A DNA stretch of 45,619 bases from Oscillospiraceae bacterium (GTDB taxonomy: Bacteria; Bacillota; Clostridia; Oscillospirales; Oscillospiraceae): contig JAETOQ010000014.1 of NCBI GenBank assembly GCA_021771635.1, forward strand, positions 1 through 45,619, written 5' to 3'. The translations under genes and the position numbers were made by a program. Positions 1 through 8,990 of the stretch are shown in pieces. Numbering within the stretch: position 1 is the stretch's first letter; each line of letters opens with the position of its first letter. Below the pieces are notes generated by a model. That model had not been told where the DNA came from. It searched no databases and saw only the letters and a list, made by a program, of their open reading frames with translations.

Positions 1-120
1 CTGCTTGTAAGAATATGCGGTCGGCAGACCGTTTCACCGCGCCTTGAGGCGCGGCCAATATCACGCCCTTATAGGGCGAGTGCAGGCCACCCGTTATACG
101 GGTGGTCCTGACTTACCGGA
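1..120. other. Array of four short perfect hairpins
   Basis: Four consecutive inverted repeats with 3-4 nt loops lie end to end: CGGTC/GACCG near 20-33, GCGCC/GGCGC near 39-52, CGCCCT/AGGGCG near 63-77 and CCACCCGT/ACGGGTGG near 89-107. Read on the minus strand they lie downstream of the guaB end. Such chains of small hairpins resemble the subterminal ends of IS200/IS605-type elements or the guide RNAs made next to their TnpB genes, but no transposase is visible here and the window starts inside the array. The structure is seen directly; its identity is a guess. Confidence 0.4.
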
Positions 121-129
121 ATGAAGCGG

Positions 130-189
130 TCAGCTTCTCTGATTGCCGCCGTTGGTGGTATCCTTCAGCAGCACATCGTGCGCGCCGCC
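130..189 (-). pseudogene. Duplicated 3' tail of guaB (last 19 codons plus stop)
   Basis: On the minus strand this encodes [19 protein letters not shown] and a TGA stop, identical to the C-terminus of the full guaB at 335-1849. The two copies are identical over 48 bp (127-174 and 332-379). Beyond that, the three codons that differ (Ala, His, Asp) change only silent positions. The homology ends abruptly upstream at a hairpin. This looks like the tail of a second, diverged guaB allele left behind by deletion or allele replacement, rather than a fresh tandem copy. Confidence 0.75.
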
Positions 190-331
190 GCACCCCACGG
201 GACAAATCCCGTGGGGACCCCGCATAGGACTCAAATGGTCAGGCAAAGCCCGCCCATTTCAAGGTTTTGCTGCGCAAAACGCTTGGACGCGCTGCCGCGC
301 GAGGTGAAAGCCGGCGTCCGCTATAAAAAAT
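190..331. other. Hairpin-rich spacer between the two guaB tails
   Basis: This 142-bp stretch holds a perfect 10-bp stem (CCCCACGGGA/TCCCGTGGGG, 191-214), a 6-bp stem AAATGG/CCATTT and a 7-bp stem GTTTTGC/GCAAAAC (273-290). The guaB transcript would run into it, but none of the stems is followed by a U-run on the minus strand, so it is not an obvious intrinsic terminator. No gene is supported here. It may be part of the same structured element as 1-120, interrupted by the duplicated guaB tail. Confidence 0.4.
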
Positions 332-334
332 CGG

Positions 335-1849
335 TCAGCTTCTCTGATTGCCGCCGTTGGTGGTATCCTTCAGCAGCACGTCATGAGCGCCGCCTTCCAC
401 GATGGAGACGGAGGACACCAGTGTCAGCTTGGCCTTTTCCCGCAGTTCGGGGATGGTCAGAGCACCGCAGTTGCACATGGTGGAGCGGACCTTTGCCAGG
501 GTGGTGGCCATGCCGTCGGACAGAGCGCCGGCGTAGGGGACGTAGGAGTCCACGCCCTCCTCAAAGGAGAGCTTTGCCGCGCCGCCCAGGTCATAGCGCT
601 GCCAGTTCCGGGCGCGGGCGCTGCCTTCGCCCCAGTATTCCTTCATATAGCTGCCGCCGATCAGGACTTTGGCGGAGGGGCTTTCATCGAACCGGGAGAA
701 GTACCGGCCCAGCATGCAGAAGTCCGCGCCCATGGCAAGGGCCAGGGTGATGTGGTAGTCCTGGACGATGCCGCCGTCGGCGCAGATGGGCACATATACG
801 CCGGTCTCTTCGAAATACTTGTCCCGCTCAGCGGCCACGTCGATAACAGAGGTGGCCTGGCCCCGGCCGATGCCCTTGGTCTCACGGGTGATGCAGATGG
901 AGCCGCCGCCGATGCCGATCTTCACGAAGTCCGCGCCGGCGTCCGCCAGGAAACGGAAGCCCTCGCCGTCCACCACGTTGCCCGCGCCCACCTTCACGGT
1001 GTCGCCGTAGCGCTCCCGGATCCACTCCAGGCAGCGCTTCTGCCAAACGGAGTAGCCCTCGGAGGAGTCCATCACCAGCACGTCCGCACCGGCTTCCACC
1101 AGGGCGGGGACACGCTCAGCGTAGTCGCGGGTGTTGATGCCCGCGCCCACCACGTAGCGCTTCTGGCTGTCCAGCAGCTCCAGGGGATTGCCCTTGTGGG
1201 AGTCATAGTCCTTGCGGAAGACAAAGCTCACCAGATGCCCGTCCTTGGAGACAATGGGCAGGGCGTTGAGCTTGCGGTCCCAGATGATGTCGTTGGCCTC
1301 TTTCAGACTGGTGCCCTCGGGGGCGTAGATCACCCTTTCAATGGGTGTCATGAATGCCGTGACGGGGGTGGTGGTGTCCATGCGGCTGACACGGTAGTCC
1401 CGGCTGGTCACCAGGCCCAGCAGCTTGCCGGTGCCGGTGCCGTCGTCGGTGACGGCCATGGTGGAGTGGCCGGTGCGCTCCTTCAGCGCCAGCACATCTG
1501 CCAGAGTGTCGTCCAGCCGCAGGTTGGAGTCGCTGAACACGAAACCGGCCTTGTAATTCTTGACCTTGCGGACCATCTCCGCCTGCTGGTCGATGGGCTG
1601 GGAGACGTAGATGAAGGCGATGCCGCCCTCCTTGGCGAGGCCAATGCCCATCTTCTCGCCGGAGACGGACTGCATCACGGCGGAGACCATGGGGACATTC
1701 ATGGTCAGGGGGCATTCCTCGCCCTTCTTGAACCTTACCACCGGGGTCTTGAGGGAGACATTGGCGGGGATGCAGTTTTCATCGGAATAGCCGGGGACCA
1801 GCAGATATTCACTGAAAGTATGAGAGGGTTCACTGAAAAAGTATGCCAT
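335..1849 (-). CDS. guaB: IMP dehydrogenase
   Basis: Oxidises IMP to XMP with NAD+, the first committed step to GMP, in the cytoplasm. The 504-residue chain has the usual bacterial IMPDH layout: a (beta/alpha)8 barrel interrupted near residues 105-215 by a CBS pair. Visible motifs are the MDSSEG substrate segment near 260 and the active-site loop [18 protein letters not shown] with the catalytic cysteine at about 319. The C-terminal flap region is followed by [19 protein letters not shown]. The ATG at 1849 has GAGGTGG about 7 nt upstream. It is the last gene of the purine operon, 35 nt after the GNAT gene. CBS domains in this family usually sense adenine and guanine nucleotides. Its 3' end is duplicated at 130-189. 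Confidence 0.97.
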   Translation of the reverse strand: MAYFFSEPSHTFSEYLLVPGYSDENCIPANVSLKTPVVRFKKGEECPLTMNVPMVSAVMQSVSGEKMGIGLAKEGGIAFIYVSQPIDQQAEMVRKVKNYKAGFVFSDSNLRLDDTLADVLALKERTGHSTMAVTDDGTGTGKLLGLVTSRDYRVSRMDTTTPVTAFMTPIERVIYAPEGTSLKEANDIIWDRKLNALPIVSKDGHLVSFVFRKDYDSHKGNPLELLDSQKRYVVGAGINTRDYAERVPALVEAGADVLVMDSSEGYSVWQKRCLEWIRERYGDTVKVGAGNVVDGEGFRFLADAGADFVKIGIGGGSICITRETKGIGRGQATSVIDVAAERDKYFEETGVYVPICADGGIVQDYHITLALAMGADFCMLGRYFSRFDESPSAKVLIGGSYMKEYWGEGSARARNWQRYDLGGAAKLSFEEGVDSYVPYAGALSDGMATTLAKVRSTMCNCGALTIPELREKAKLTLVSSVSIVEGGAHDVLLKDTTNGGNQRS

Positions 1850-1884
1850 GCGGCCACCTCATTTCAAAAATTTGATGGGTTGGG

Positions 1885-2367
1885 TCAGAGATCCAGCTTC
1901 ATAAAAATCGTGGTTTCTATTGGACTGTCATTGTAACAAGGAATTTCGTAAAAGTCAAACTGCCGGTAAAGACGGATGGCGCTTTTCAGAAAGGGCAGCG
2001 TATCCAGCAGCATATGGCGGTAGCCAGTGGCGCGGGCGTCATCGATGACCTGCTGGATCAGGCGGCTGCCGATCTGGCAGCCCCGGAAAGCCGGCCTGAC
2101 ATACAGCCGCTTCATTTCACAGGTCTCGTCATCGATTTTTCGTAAGGCGACGCAGCCAGCCGCCCTGCCGCCGCAGCGGGCAATATACAGCCGCCCAGCG
2201 GGCAGGCCGTACTTCTTTTTCAAATGCAGCACTTCATCCTCGTAATTCTGAATGTCCAAATAAACTTGGAAATCGGGGTTTTCCGCCAGAAGCATGCCGG
2301 TGTATTCGGAAAACAGCCGGCCGACTTCCTCTGGAGAATCATACGCGAGAGATAACGTGACATCCAT
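1885..2367 (-). CDS. GNAT-family N-acetyltransferase
   Basis: A 160-residue GNAT protein that would transfer an acetyl group from acetyl-CoA to an unknown amine. The fold is recognisable from the central segment EMKRLYVRPAFRGCQIGSRL (about residues 87-106), which contains a variant of the acetyl-CoA pyrophosphate loop (R-G-x-Q-I-G-S), and from the later strand YRHMLLDTLPFLKSAIRLYR. GGGAGGAG lies about 10 nt before the ATG. It sits between purL and guaB in the same direction, so it is co-transcribed with purine genes, but nothing in its sequence ties it to purine synthesis. It could acetylate a small metabolite or a protein; the substrate cannot be read from sequence. Confidence 0.88.
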   Translation of the reverse strand: MDVTLSLAYDSPEEVGRLFSEYTGMLLAENPDFQVYLDIQNYEDEVLHLKKKYGLPAGRLYIARCGGRAAGCVALRKIDDETCEMKRLYVRPAFRGCQIGSRLIQQVIDDARATGYRHMLLDTLPFLKSAIRLYRQFDFYEIPCYNDSPIETTIFMKLDL

Positions 2368-2427
2368 GGAAACAGACTCCTCCCATTGATTGTGCCCACT
2401 CGTTACCGCTTTGATGAATCGCTGCGG

Positions 2428-5400
2428 TCAAATGCTGAAATAGTCCTTGGCGGATTCGAACAAATGCAGGTCGTAGTCGCCGGGGACGTTGCGGTACAGT
2501 CCGGGGCCGACGCGCTCGGCGTGGCCCATCTTGCCCAGAACACGGCCGTCGGGGGAGAGGATGCCCTCCACCGCCCAGGCGGAGCCGTTGGGGTTGAAGT
2601 CCACATCCATGGTGGGCGCGCCGTTCAGGTCCACGTACTGGGTGGCGATCTGACCGTTTTCGGCCAGCTTTTCCAACAGCTCGGGAGCGCAGAGGAACCG
2701 GCCCTCGCCGTGGGAGATGGGTACGCTCACGATGCCGCCCACCTGCACCCGGGACAGCCAGGGGGAGCGGTTGGAGGCGACGCGGGTGCGGACGATCTTG
2801 GACTGGTGGCGGCCGATGACGTTGTAGCTCAGGGTGGGGCAGGTCTCATCGGTATCGATGATCTCACCGTAGGGCACCAGGCCCAGCTTGATCAGCGCCT
2901 GGAAGCCGTTGCAGATGCCCAGCATCAGGCCGTCCCGGTTTTTCAGAAGGTCGTGGGTGGTGTCCTTCACCGCGGGGTTGCGGAAGAAAGCGGTGATGAA
3001 CTTGCCGGAACCGTCCGGCTCGTCGCCGCCGGAGAAGCCGCCGGGGATGAAGATGATCTGGCTCTCCCGGGCCGCCTTGGCGAACCGCTCCACGGAGTCG
3101 GCCACGCCCTGGGCGGACTGGTTGTTCAGCACTAGGATCTCCGGTTCCAGTCCGGCGCGAAGGGCGGACCGGGCGCTGTCGTATTCGCAGTTGCTGCCGG
3201 GGAACACAGGGATCAGCACCCTGGGACGGGCGATGCCGGCCTTGGGGGCGGTGCGGCTTATGGCGGGAGCCTCCAGCACGGGAACGGCCTCAAGGGCCGT
3301 GGCGGTGCGGTTGGGGTAGACGTCCTCCAGTACCCCCTCGTTCAGAGCCAGCAGTTCGCCGATGGAGGCGCTGTCGCCGCCGATGGTGATGACAGGCTCG
3401 GCGGTGGTGACGCCCAGCTTGAGGGCACAGTCCACATCCTCCGTCAGCTCCGCCACGATGGCGCCGGGGACCGGCAGCTCCCAGTCCGTCTCCACATCAG
3501 CGGAGGCAAAACCGATGCCGTTGCCGAAGGACATGTTCATAATGCCCTCGGCGATGCCGTTTTCAACGGCCCAGGCGGCCTTCACGGTTCCGGCGGCGCA
3601 CAGGGCGTGGAAAGCATCCCAGCAGGCCCGCAGGGCACCGGCGCTGTCATCCTCGGGGACAAACAGACAGACGGGATGGCCCGCCTCCTTGAACTCCGGA
3701 GACAGCACCTCGCCGGCCTTGGCGGGGGCGATGGCAAAGGAGATGAGGGTGGGAGGCACGTCCCGGTCCAGGAAAGAGCCGGACATGGAGTCCTTGCCGC
3801 CGATGGCGGCCACGCCCAGGTCCAGCTGAGCATCCAAAGCACCCAGCAGGGCGGAGAAAGGCTTGCCCCAGCGCTGGGGGTCCTCCCGGAGCTTTTCAAA
3901 GTATTCCTGGAAGGTCAGGTAAGCCTGATGGAAGTCACAGCCGGAGGCCGTCAGCTTGGCGATGGAGGTGACCACGGAGCGGTAAGCGCCCGCATAGGGG
4001 TCCACGCACATCTGATCCGGATCAAAGCCCCAGGCCATGACGGAGCAGTCCTCCGTCTCCTGGCCGGGCAGAACGGGCAGCAGGGCGGCCATCGCCTGGG
4101 CGGGGGTGCGCTGATTTCTGCCGCCGAAGGGCATCAGCACGGAACCGGCGCCGATGGTGGCGTCGAACCGCTCAGCCAGCCCCCGGCGGGAGGCGGATTT
4201 CAGACTGGCGGCCATCTCCCGCAGGGACTTCTTGGAACCCTGCCCCAGGGCGGAGCGGTCCTTGGACTCCACGGAGACGGTGGTGTGCTTGTCGGCGCCG
4301 TTGGTGTCCAGGAAGGCGCGGCTCAGGTCCACGATGGTGTTCCCGTTCCACTTCATGACCATCCGGGGACTCTTGGTGACCACAGCCACCTGATAGGCCT
4401 CCAAATTTTCTTTTTCAGCGGCGGCGATGAAGGCGGCGGCGTTCTCAGGGGCCACCACCACGGCCATCCGCTCCTGGGATTCGGAGATGGCAAGTTCGGT
4501 GCCATCCAGGCCCTCGTACTTCTTGCGCACGGCATCCAGACTGATCTCCAGGCCGTCCGCCAGCTCGCCGATGGCGACGCTGACGCCGCCGGCGCCGAAG
4601 TCGTTGCAGCGCTTGATCATCCGGGTGACCTTGCCATCCCGGAACAACCGCTGGATCTTCCGCTCCTCGGGGGCGTTGCCCTTCTGGACCTCGGAGGCCA
4701 TGGTGGTCAGGGACTTGCGGTTGTGGCTTTTGGAGGAGCCGGTGGCGCCGCCGATGCCGTCCCGTCCGGTGCGGCCGCCCAGCAGGATGACCACATCGCC
4801 GGGGGCGGGGCGCTCCCGGACCACGTTCTCGGCGGGGGCGGCGCCGACGACGGCGCCGACTTCCAGGTGCTTGGCAATGTAGCCAGGGTGATAGACCTCG
4901 GAGACGATGCCGGTAGCAAGGCCGATCTGATTGCCGTAGGAGGAGTAGCCCGCCGCGGCGGTCTGGGCCAGCTTCCGCTGGGGCAGCTTGCCGGGGATGG
5001 TCTCGCTGACCGGGGTGCGGGGGTCGCCGCAGCCGGTAAGGCGCATGGCCTGATACACGTAGGCCCGGCCGGACAGGGGGTCCCGGATGCAGCCGCCGAT
5101 GCAGGTGGCCGCGCCGCCGAAGGGCTCGATCTCCGTGGGGTGGTTGTGAGTCTCGTTCTTGAACATCAGCAGCCAGTCCTGTTCCTCCCCGTCCACCGTG
5201 GCGGTGACGTGAATGGAGCAGGCGTTGATCTCCTCACTCTGGTCCAGATTCTGGAGCAGGCCCCGCTTTTTCAGCACTTTTGCGCCGATAGTGGCCATGT
5301 CCATCAGTGTCTGGGGCCGGAGGGCGGCCTTTTCAGGGCCGTAGACCTCCTCCCGGGCGGCGAGATAGCGCCGGTAGGCGGCCTTCGTCTCCTCGTCCAG

Positions 5401-6111
5401 GATCTCCACGGAATCGATGTGGGTGGAGAAGGTGGTGTGGCGGCAGTGGTCGGACCAGTAGGTGTCCACCACCCGGATCTCCGTAATGGTGGGGTCCCGG
5501 TGCTCGTCGTCCCGGAAGTGGGCCTGGAGGAATTTCAAATCGTCCAGGTCCATGGCCAGGCCCAAAGAGTCCAGCAGGGCGGCAAGGCCCGCCTCGCTTA
5601 GCGCGGTGAAGCCGGTGATGGTCTCCACGGTAGTGGGGATGTCATATTCCATTTTCAGTGTCTCCACCGGCTCCAGACCCGCCTCCCGGGCCTCCACGGG
5701 GTTGATGACATAGCGCTTGATCTTGTCCACGTCGGCGGGAGTCAGCTCGCCGGAGAGCAGATAGACCTTGGCGGTGCGGACAGCGGGGCGGTCCCCCTGC
5801 GTCATCAGCTGGATGCACTGGCTGGCGGAGTCCGCCCGCTGGTCAAACTGGCCCGGAAGATACTCCACCGCGAAAGCGGTGTGATCCCCGGCGGGCAGGG
5901 CGGCGGTGGCGTCGTCCACCTGAGGCTCGGAGAACACGGTCTGCACGGCCCGGTGGAACACCTCTTCGTCCAGGCCCTCCACATCATAGCGGTTGACGAG
6001 CCGCAGGCCGGTCAGGGCGGAGATGCCCAGCAGGGAGCGCAGCTCGTTCAGGAGTCCCGCGGCCTCCTGCCGCAGGGCGGGCTTTTTCTCTACATAAATG
6101 CGTCTTACCAT
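2428..6111 (-). CDS. purL: Phosphoribosylformylglycinamidine synthase (large, single-chain)
   Basis: Converts FGAR, glutamine and ATP to FGAM (step 4 of purine synthesis). At 1227 residues it is the large form that fuses the synthase and glutaminase, instead of separate PurS/PurL/PurQ. The central ATP-binding repeats carry GNAPEERKIQRLFRDG and the FGAR-site motif NETHNHPTEIEPFGGAATCIGG. The glutaminase occupies roughly residues 965-1227, with the nucleophile cysteine in LGICNGFQ (about 1067) and the His/Glu pair in GKMGHAER (about 1197/1199). The ATG directly abuts the purD stop (0 nt gap) with GGAGGG 7 nt upstream, so the two are translationally coupled. Confidence 0.97.
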   Translation of the reverse strand: MVRRIYVEKKPALRQEAAGLLNELRSLLGISALTGLRLVNRYDVEGLDEEVFHRAVQTVFSEPQVDDATAALPAGDHTAFAVEYLPGQFDQRADSASQCIQLMTQGDRPAVRTAKVYLLSGELTPADVDKIKRYVINPVEAREAGLEPVETLKMEYDIPTTVETITGFTALSEAGLAALLDSLGLAMDLDDLKFLQAHFRDDEHRDPTITEIRVVDTYWSDHCRHTTFSTHIDSVEILDEETKAAYRRYLAAREEVYGPEKAALRPQTLMDMATIGAKVLKKRGLLQNLDQSEEINACSIHVTATVDGEEQDWLLMFKNETHNHPTEIEPFGGAATCIGGCIRDPLSGRAYVYQAMRLTGCGDPRTPVSETIPGKLPQRKLAQTAAAGYSSYGNQIGLATGIVSEVYHPGYIAKHLEVGAVVGAAPAENVVRERPAPGDVVILLGGRTGRDGIGGATGSSKSHNRKSLTTMASEVQKGNAPEERKIQRLFRDGKVTRMIKRCNDFGAGGVSVAIGELADGLEISLDAVRKKYEGLDGTELAISESQERMAVVVAPENAAAFIAAAEKENLEAYQVAVVTKSPRMVMKWNGNTIVDLSRAFLDTNGADKHTTVSVESKDRSALGQGSKKSLREMAASLKSASRRGLAERFDATIGAGSVLMPFGGRNQRTPAQAMAALLPVLPGQETEDCSVMAWGFDPDQMCVDPYAGAYRSVVTSIAKLTASGCDFHQAYLTFQEYFEKLREDPQRWGKPFSALLGALDAQLDLGVAAIGGKDSMSGSFLDRDVPPTLISFAIAPAKAGEVLSPEFKEAGHPVCLFVPEDDSAGALRACWDAFHALCAAGTVKAAWAVENGIAEGIMNMSFGNGIGFASADVETDWELPVPGAIVAELTEDVDCALKLGVTTAEPVITIGGDSASIGELLALNEGVLEDVYPNRTATALEAVPVLEAPAISRTAPKAGIARPRVLIPVFPGSNCEYDSARSALRAGLEPEILVLNNQSAQGVADSVERFAKAARESQIIFIPGGFSGGDEPDGSGKFITAFFRNPAVKDTTHDLLKNRDGLMLGICNGFQALIKLGLVPYGEIIDTDETCPTLSYNVIGRHQSKIVRTRVASNRSPWLSRVQVGGIVSVPISHGEGRFLCAPELLEKLAENGQIATQYVDLNGAPTMDVDFNPNGSAWAVEGILSPDGRVLGKMGHAERVGPGLYRNVPGDYDLHLFESAKDYFSI

Positions 6112-7395
6112 TTACTGTCCCTCCATCGCGGCCAGCGCACGGCGGCCGATGTCATGGCGCAGGTATTTGCCCTCGAAATCCACGGTTTCGGAGGCGGCGT
6201 AGGCGTCCGCCAGGGCTTCCTTCAGGGAGGGAGCCGCGGCGGTGACGCCCAGCACCCGGCCGCCGCTGGTGACCAGACGGCCCTCGGTGTCCAGCTTGTC
6301 GCCGGCGTGGTAGATGGTGACGTTGGCGGGCAGGCGCTGGGGGAAGGTCATCACCTTTCCCTTTTCGTAATGACTGGGATAGCCGCCGGAGGCGAGAATG
6401 ACGCAGGCGGCGGCGCCGTCGGACCATTCCACCTCCAGCTGGCCCAGAGTTTCGTTCTCCACCGCCTGCATGATGGTCAGCAGGTCGGTCTTCAGCAGGG
6501 GCAGGACCACCTGCGTCTCCGGGTCGCCGAAGCGGCAGTTGTACTCGATGACCTTGGGGCCGTCGGGGGTGATCATCAGGCCGAAGTACAGGCAGCCCTT
6601 GAAGGGGCAGCCCTCCGCCCGCATGGCCGCCAGGGTGGGCAGGAAGATGGTGTCCATACAGACCTGGGCGACTTCGGCGGTGTAATAGGGGTTGGGGGCC
6701 ACGGTGCCCATGCCGCCGGTGTTGAGGCCGGTGTCGCCGTCCCCGGCCCGCTTGTGGTCCATGGAGGACACCATGGGGCGGATGGCGGTGCCGTCGGTGA
6801 AGGCCAGCACGCTGACCTCCGGGCCGGTCAAAAATTCCTCAATGACGATCTCGTTGCCGGAATCGCCGAAGGCCTTGTCCTCCATGATGGTCTTGACGGC
6901 GGCCTCGGCCTCCTCCAGGTTCTGAGGGATCAGCACGCCCTTGCCCAGCGCCAGACCGTCGGCCTTGATGACGGTGGGGAAGGAGGCGGTCTTCAGGTAT
7001 TCCAGCGCCTTGGCGGGATCGTTAAAGACCTCATAACCGGCGGTGGGGATGCCGTATTTCTTCATCAGGTTCTTGGAAAAGACCTTGCTGGCCTCGATGC
7101 GGGCGGCCCTGGCGTTCGGACCGAAGCAGGGGATGCCCGCCTCATGGAGCCGGTCCACGCAGCCCAGGGCCAGGGGGTCGTCCGGCGCCACCACGGCGAA
7201 ATCGATGGCGTGGGACTTGGCAAAGTCCACGATGGCGGGGAGGTCCTTGGCGCCGATCTCCGGCACGCAGACGGCGTCCTGAGCGATGCCGCCGTTGCCG
7301 GGGAGAGCATAGATAGTCTCCACCGCGGGATTCTCTTTCAGCTTTTTGATGATAGCGTGTTCGCGGCCGCCGCCGCCAACGACGAGAAGTTTCAT
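6112..7395 (-). CDS. purD: Phosphoribosylamine-glycine ligase (GAR synthetase)
   Basis: Joins phosphoribosylamine and glycine with ATP to give GAR (step 2). The 427 residues show the PurD order: N-terminal Rossmann-like domain with LLVVGGGGREHAII at the start, an ATP-grasp core including VIKADGLALGKGVLI and EEFLTGPEVSVLAF, and NCRFGDPETQVVLP near the metal site. The start has a strong AAGGAGG 11 nt upstream. It is separated from the preceding AICAR transformylase by a 405-bp gap filled with a tandem repeat, the largest gap in the operon, so it may have its own promoter or be under a leader-type control. It abuts purL. Confidence 0.97.
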   Translation of the reverse strand: MKLLVVGGGGREHAIIKKLKENPAVETIYALPGNGGIAQDAVCVPEIGAKDLPAIVDFAKSHAIDFAVVAPDDPLALGCVDRLHEAGIPCFGPNARAARIEASKVFSKNLMKKYGIPTAGYEVFNDPAKALEYLKTASFPTVIKADGLALGKGVLIPQNLEEAEAAVKTIMEDKAFGDSGNEIVIEEFLTGPEVSVLAFTDGTAIRPMVSSMDHKRAGDGDTGLNTGGMGTVAPNPYYTAEVAQVCMDTIFLPTLAAMRAEGCPFKGCLYFGLMITPDGPKVIEYNCRFGDPETQVVLPLLKTDLLTIMQAVENETLGQLEVEWSDGAAACVILASGGYPSHYEKGKVMTFPQRLPANVTIYHAGDKLDTEGRLVTSGGRVLGVTAAAPSLKEALADAYAASETVDFEGKYLRHDIGRRALAAMEGQ

Positions 7396-7476
7396 AGTGT
7401 TGGAGTCCTCCTTGCAAAGAAGTTTGCCGAAGGCAAATGATTGAGATCATGCTCGCCGCGCCCTCTGAGCTCCTCC

Positions 7477-7795
7477 GCAAACCAGCGCAGCACCCGCAGG
7501 GGGCACGCCGCATCCGTAAGGCACTAAAGTGCCAACGGCTGCGCAGCGTTTGCGGAGGAAAACGAGGAGCAGCGGAATGAGGGAGCTTTTGGCAGATGCC
7601 AAAAGCGAGGGATATGGAGCTTGCGCATAAGCCCCGGTCCTCCGACGCAAACCAGCGCAGCACCCGCAGGGGGTACGCCGCATCCGTAAGGCACTAAAGT
7701 GCCAACGGCTGCGCAGCGTTTGCGGAGGAAAACGAGGAGCAGCGGAATGAGAGAGCTTTTGGCAGATGCCAAAAGCGAAGGATATGGAGCTTGCG
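7477..7795. repeat. Tandem duplication, ~148-bp unit, period 170 bp
   Basis: Two near-identical units, 7477-7625 and 7647-7795, differ at only a few bases and are separated by a 21-bp linker. Each unit contains a long-range stem (CCGCAAAC at the left with GTTTGCGG at the right), an inner GGCAC/GTGCC hairpin and a striking 22-nt near-perfect palindrome GCTTTTGGCA-GA-TGCCAAAAGC. It fills the intercistronic region between the AICAR transformylase and purD. The unit may be a mobile palindromic repeat that duplicated, or structured leader RNA for purD-purL. Open frames that cross it on the minus strand are just the repeat read twice. Confidence 0.9.
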
Positions 7796-7800
7796 ACGAG

Positions 7801-8979
7801 TTAGTGGTGGAACAGCCGCATCCCCGTAAAGCACATAGTGATGCCGTATTTGTTGGCCGTGGCGATCACGTGGTCATCCCGAATGGACCCACCCGGCTCG
7901 GCGATGTACTGCACGCCGGACTTGCGGGCCCGCTCCACATTGTCACCGAAGGGGAAGAAGGCGTCGGAACCCACGGTCACGCCGGACTGGGTGGCGATCC
8001 AGGCCTTCTTTTCCTCGGCGGTCAGGACTTCGGGCTTGACCTTGAAGGTGTTCTGCCATACGCCGTCGGCCAGAATATCCTCGTATTCATCGGAGGTGTA
8101 GATGTCGATGGCGTTGTCCCGGTCGGGGCGGCGGATGCCGTCCACGAATTGCAGACCCAGGACCTTGGGATGCTGCCGCAGATACCAGTTGTCCGCCTTC
8201 TGACCCGCAAGGCGCGTGCAGTGGATGCGGCTCTGCTGGCCGGCGCCCACGCCGATGGCCTGGCCGTCCTTCACGTAGCAGACGGAGTTGGACTGGGTGT
8301 ACTTCAGCGTGATGAGGGAGACGATCATGTCGATCTTGGCCTGGTCGGGCAGGTTTTTGTTCTCTGTGACGATGTTGCCCAGCAGTTCTTCGTCGATCTT
8401 GAACTCGTTCCGGCCCTGCTGGAAGGTGATGCCGAACACATCCTTGTACTCCTGGGGAGCGGGAACGTAATCCGGATCGATTTGGACAACGTTGTAGCCG
8501 CCCTTTTTTTTCGTCTTGAGAATTTCCAGGGCCTCATCGGTATAGCCGGGGGCGATGACGCCGTCAGAGACCTCATACTTGAGATAGTTGGCGGTGGCGG
8601 CGTCGCACACGTCGCTGAGAGCAGCCCAGTCGCCGTAGGAGCACAGCCGGTCGGCGCCCCGAGCCCGGATGTAGGCGCAGGCGATGGGGCTGAGCTCGGC
8701 GCCCTCGTCCACGAAATAAATCTTCTTATCCACGTCACTCAGGGGCAGGCCCACGGCGGCGCCGGCGGGGGAGACGTGCTTAAAGGAAGCGGCGGAGGGC
8801 AGGCCGGTGGCGGCCTTCAGTTCCCGGACCAGCTGCCAGGAGTTGAAGGCGTCCAGGAAGTTGATATAGCCGGGCTTGCCGTTGAGCACCGTGATGGGCA
8901 GGTCACCGCCGTCGCGCATAAAGATGCGGGAGGGCTTCTGGTTGGGGTTGCAGCCGTATTTCAGTTCCAGTTCGTTCAT
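7801..8979 (-). CDS. purH: AICAR transformylase (stand-alone formyltransferase, no IMP cyclohydrolase domain)
   Basis: Formylates AICAR to FAICAR using 10-formyl-THF. At 392 residues it is the short, single-function family common in Clostridia: the protein starts directly with the transformylase (MNELELKYGCNPNQKPSR) and lacks the ~200-residue N-terminal cyclohydrolase domain of bifunctional PurH. The catalytic Lys-His pair is visible in SFKHVSPAGAA and the folate-site region in GVGAGQQSRIHCTRLAG. A separate IMP cyclohydrolase must close the ring, and none is in this window. Start chosen at 8979 because GAGGTG lies about 9 nt upstream; a TTG at 8994 overlaps purN but has no good ribosome site. 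The gap to purN is 11 nt. Confidence 0.93.
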   Translation of the reverse strand: MNELELKYGCNPNQKPSRIFMRDGGDLPITVLNGKPGYINFLDAFNSWQLVRELKAATGLPSAASFKHVSPAGAAVGLPLSDVDKKIYFVDEGAELSPIACAYIRARGADRLCSYGDWAALSDVCDAATANYLKYEVSDGVIAPGYTDEALEILKTKKKGGYNVVQIDPDYVPAPQEYKDVFGITFQQGRNEFKIDEELLGNIVTENKNLPDQAKIDMIVSLITLKYTQSNSVCYVKDGQAIGVGAGQQSRIHCTRLAGQKADNWYLRQHPKVLGLQFVDGIRRPDRDNAIDIYTSDEYEDILADGVWQNTFKVKPEVLTAEEKKAWIATQSGVTVGSDAFFPFGDNVERARKSGVQYIAEPGGSIRDDHVIATANKYGITMCFTGMRLFHH

Positions 8980-8990
8980 GGAAAGGCACC

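Noticed and set aside
191..214. Perfect 10-bp stem as the guaB terminator
   Set aside because: No U-run follows on the minus strand and it lies beyond a 120-nt gap, so it is not a convincing intrinsic terminator.
3607..5601. Very long open frame antisense to purL, and similar antisense frames over guaB, purD, purF, nrdD and the OpuC permease genes
   Set aside because: They lie opposite well-supported genes, have low-complexity Gly/Ala/His-rich translations typical of GC-rich shadows and lack ribosome sites.
7477..7795. Tandem repeat as a CRISPR array
   Set aside because: Only two units of ~148 bp with a 21-bp linker; repeat and spacer sizes do not fit and no cas gene is near.
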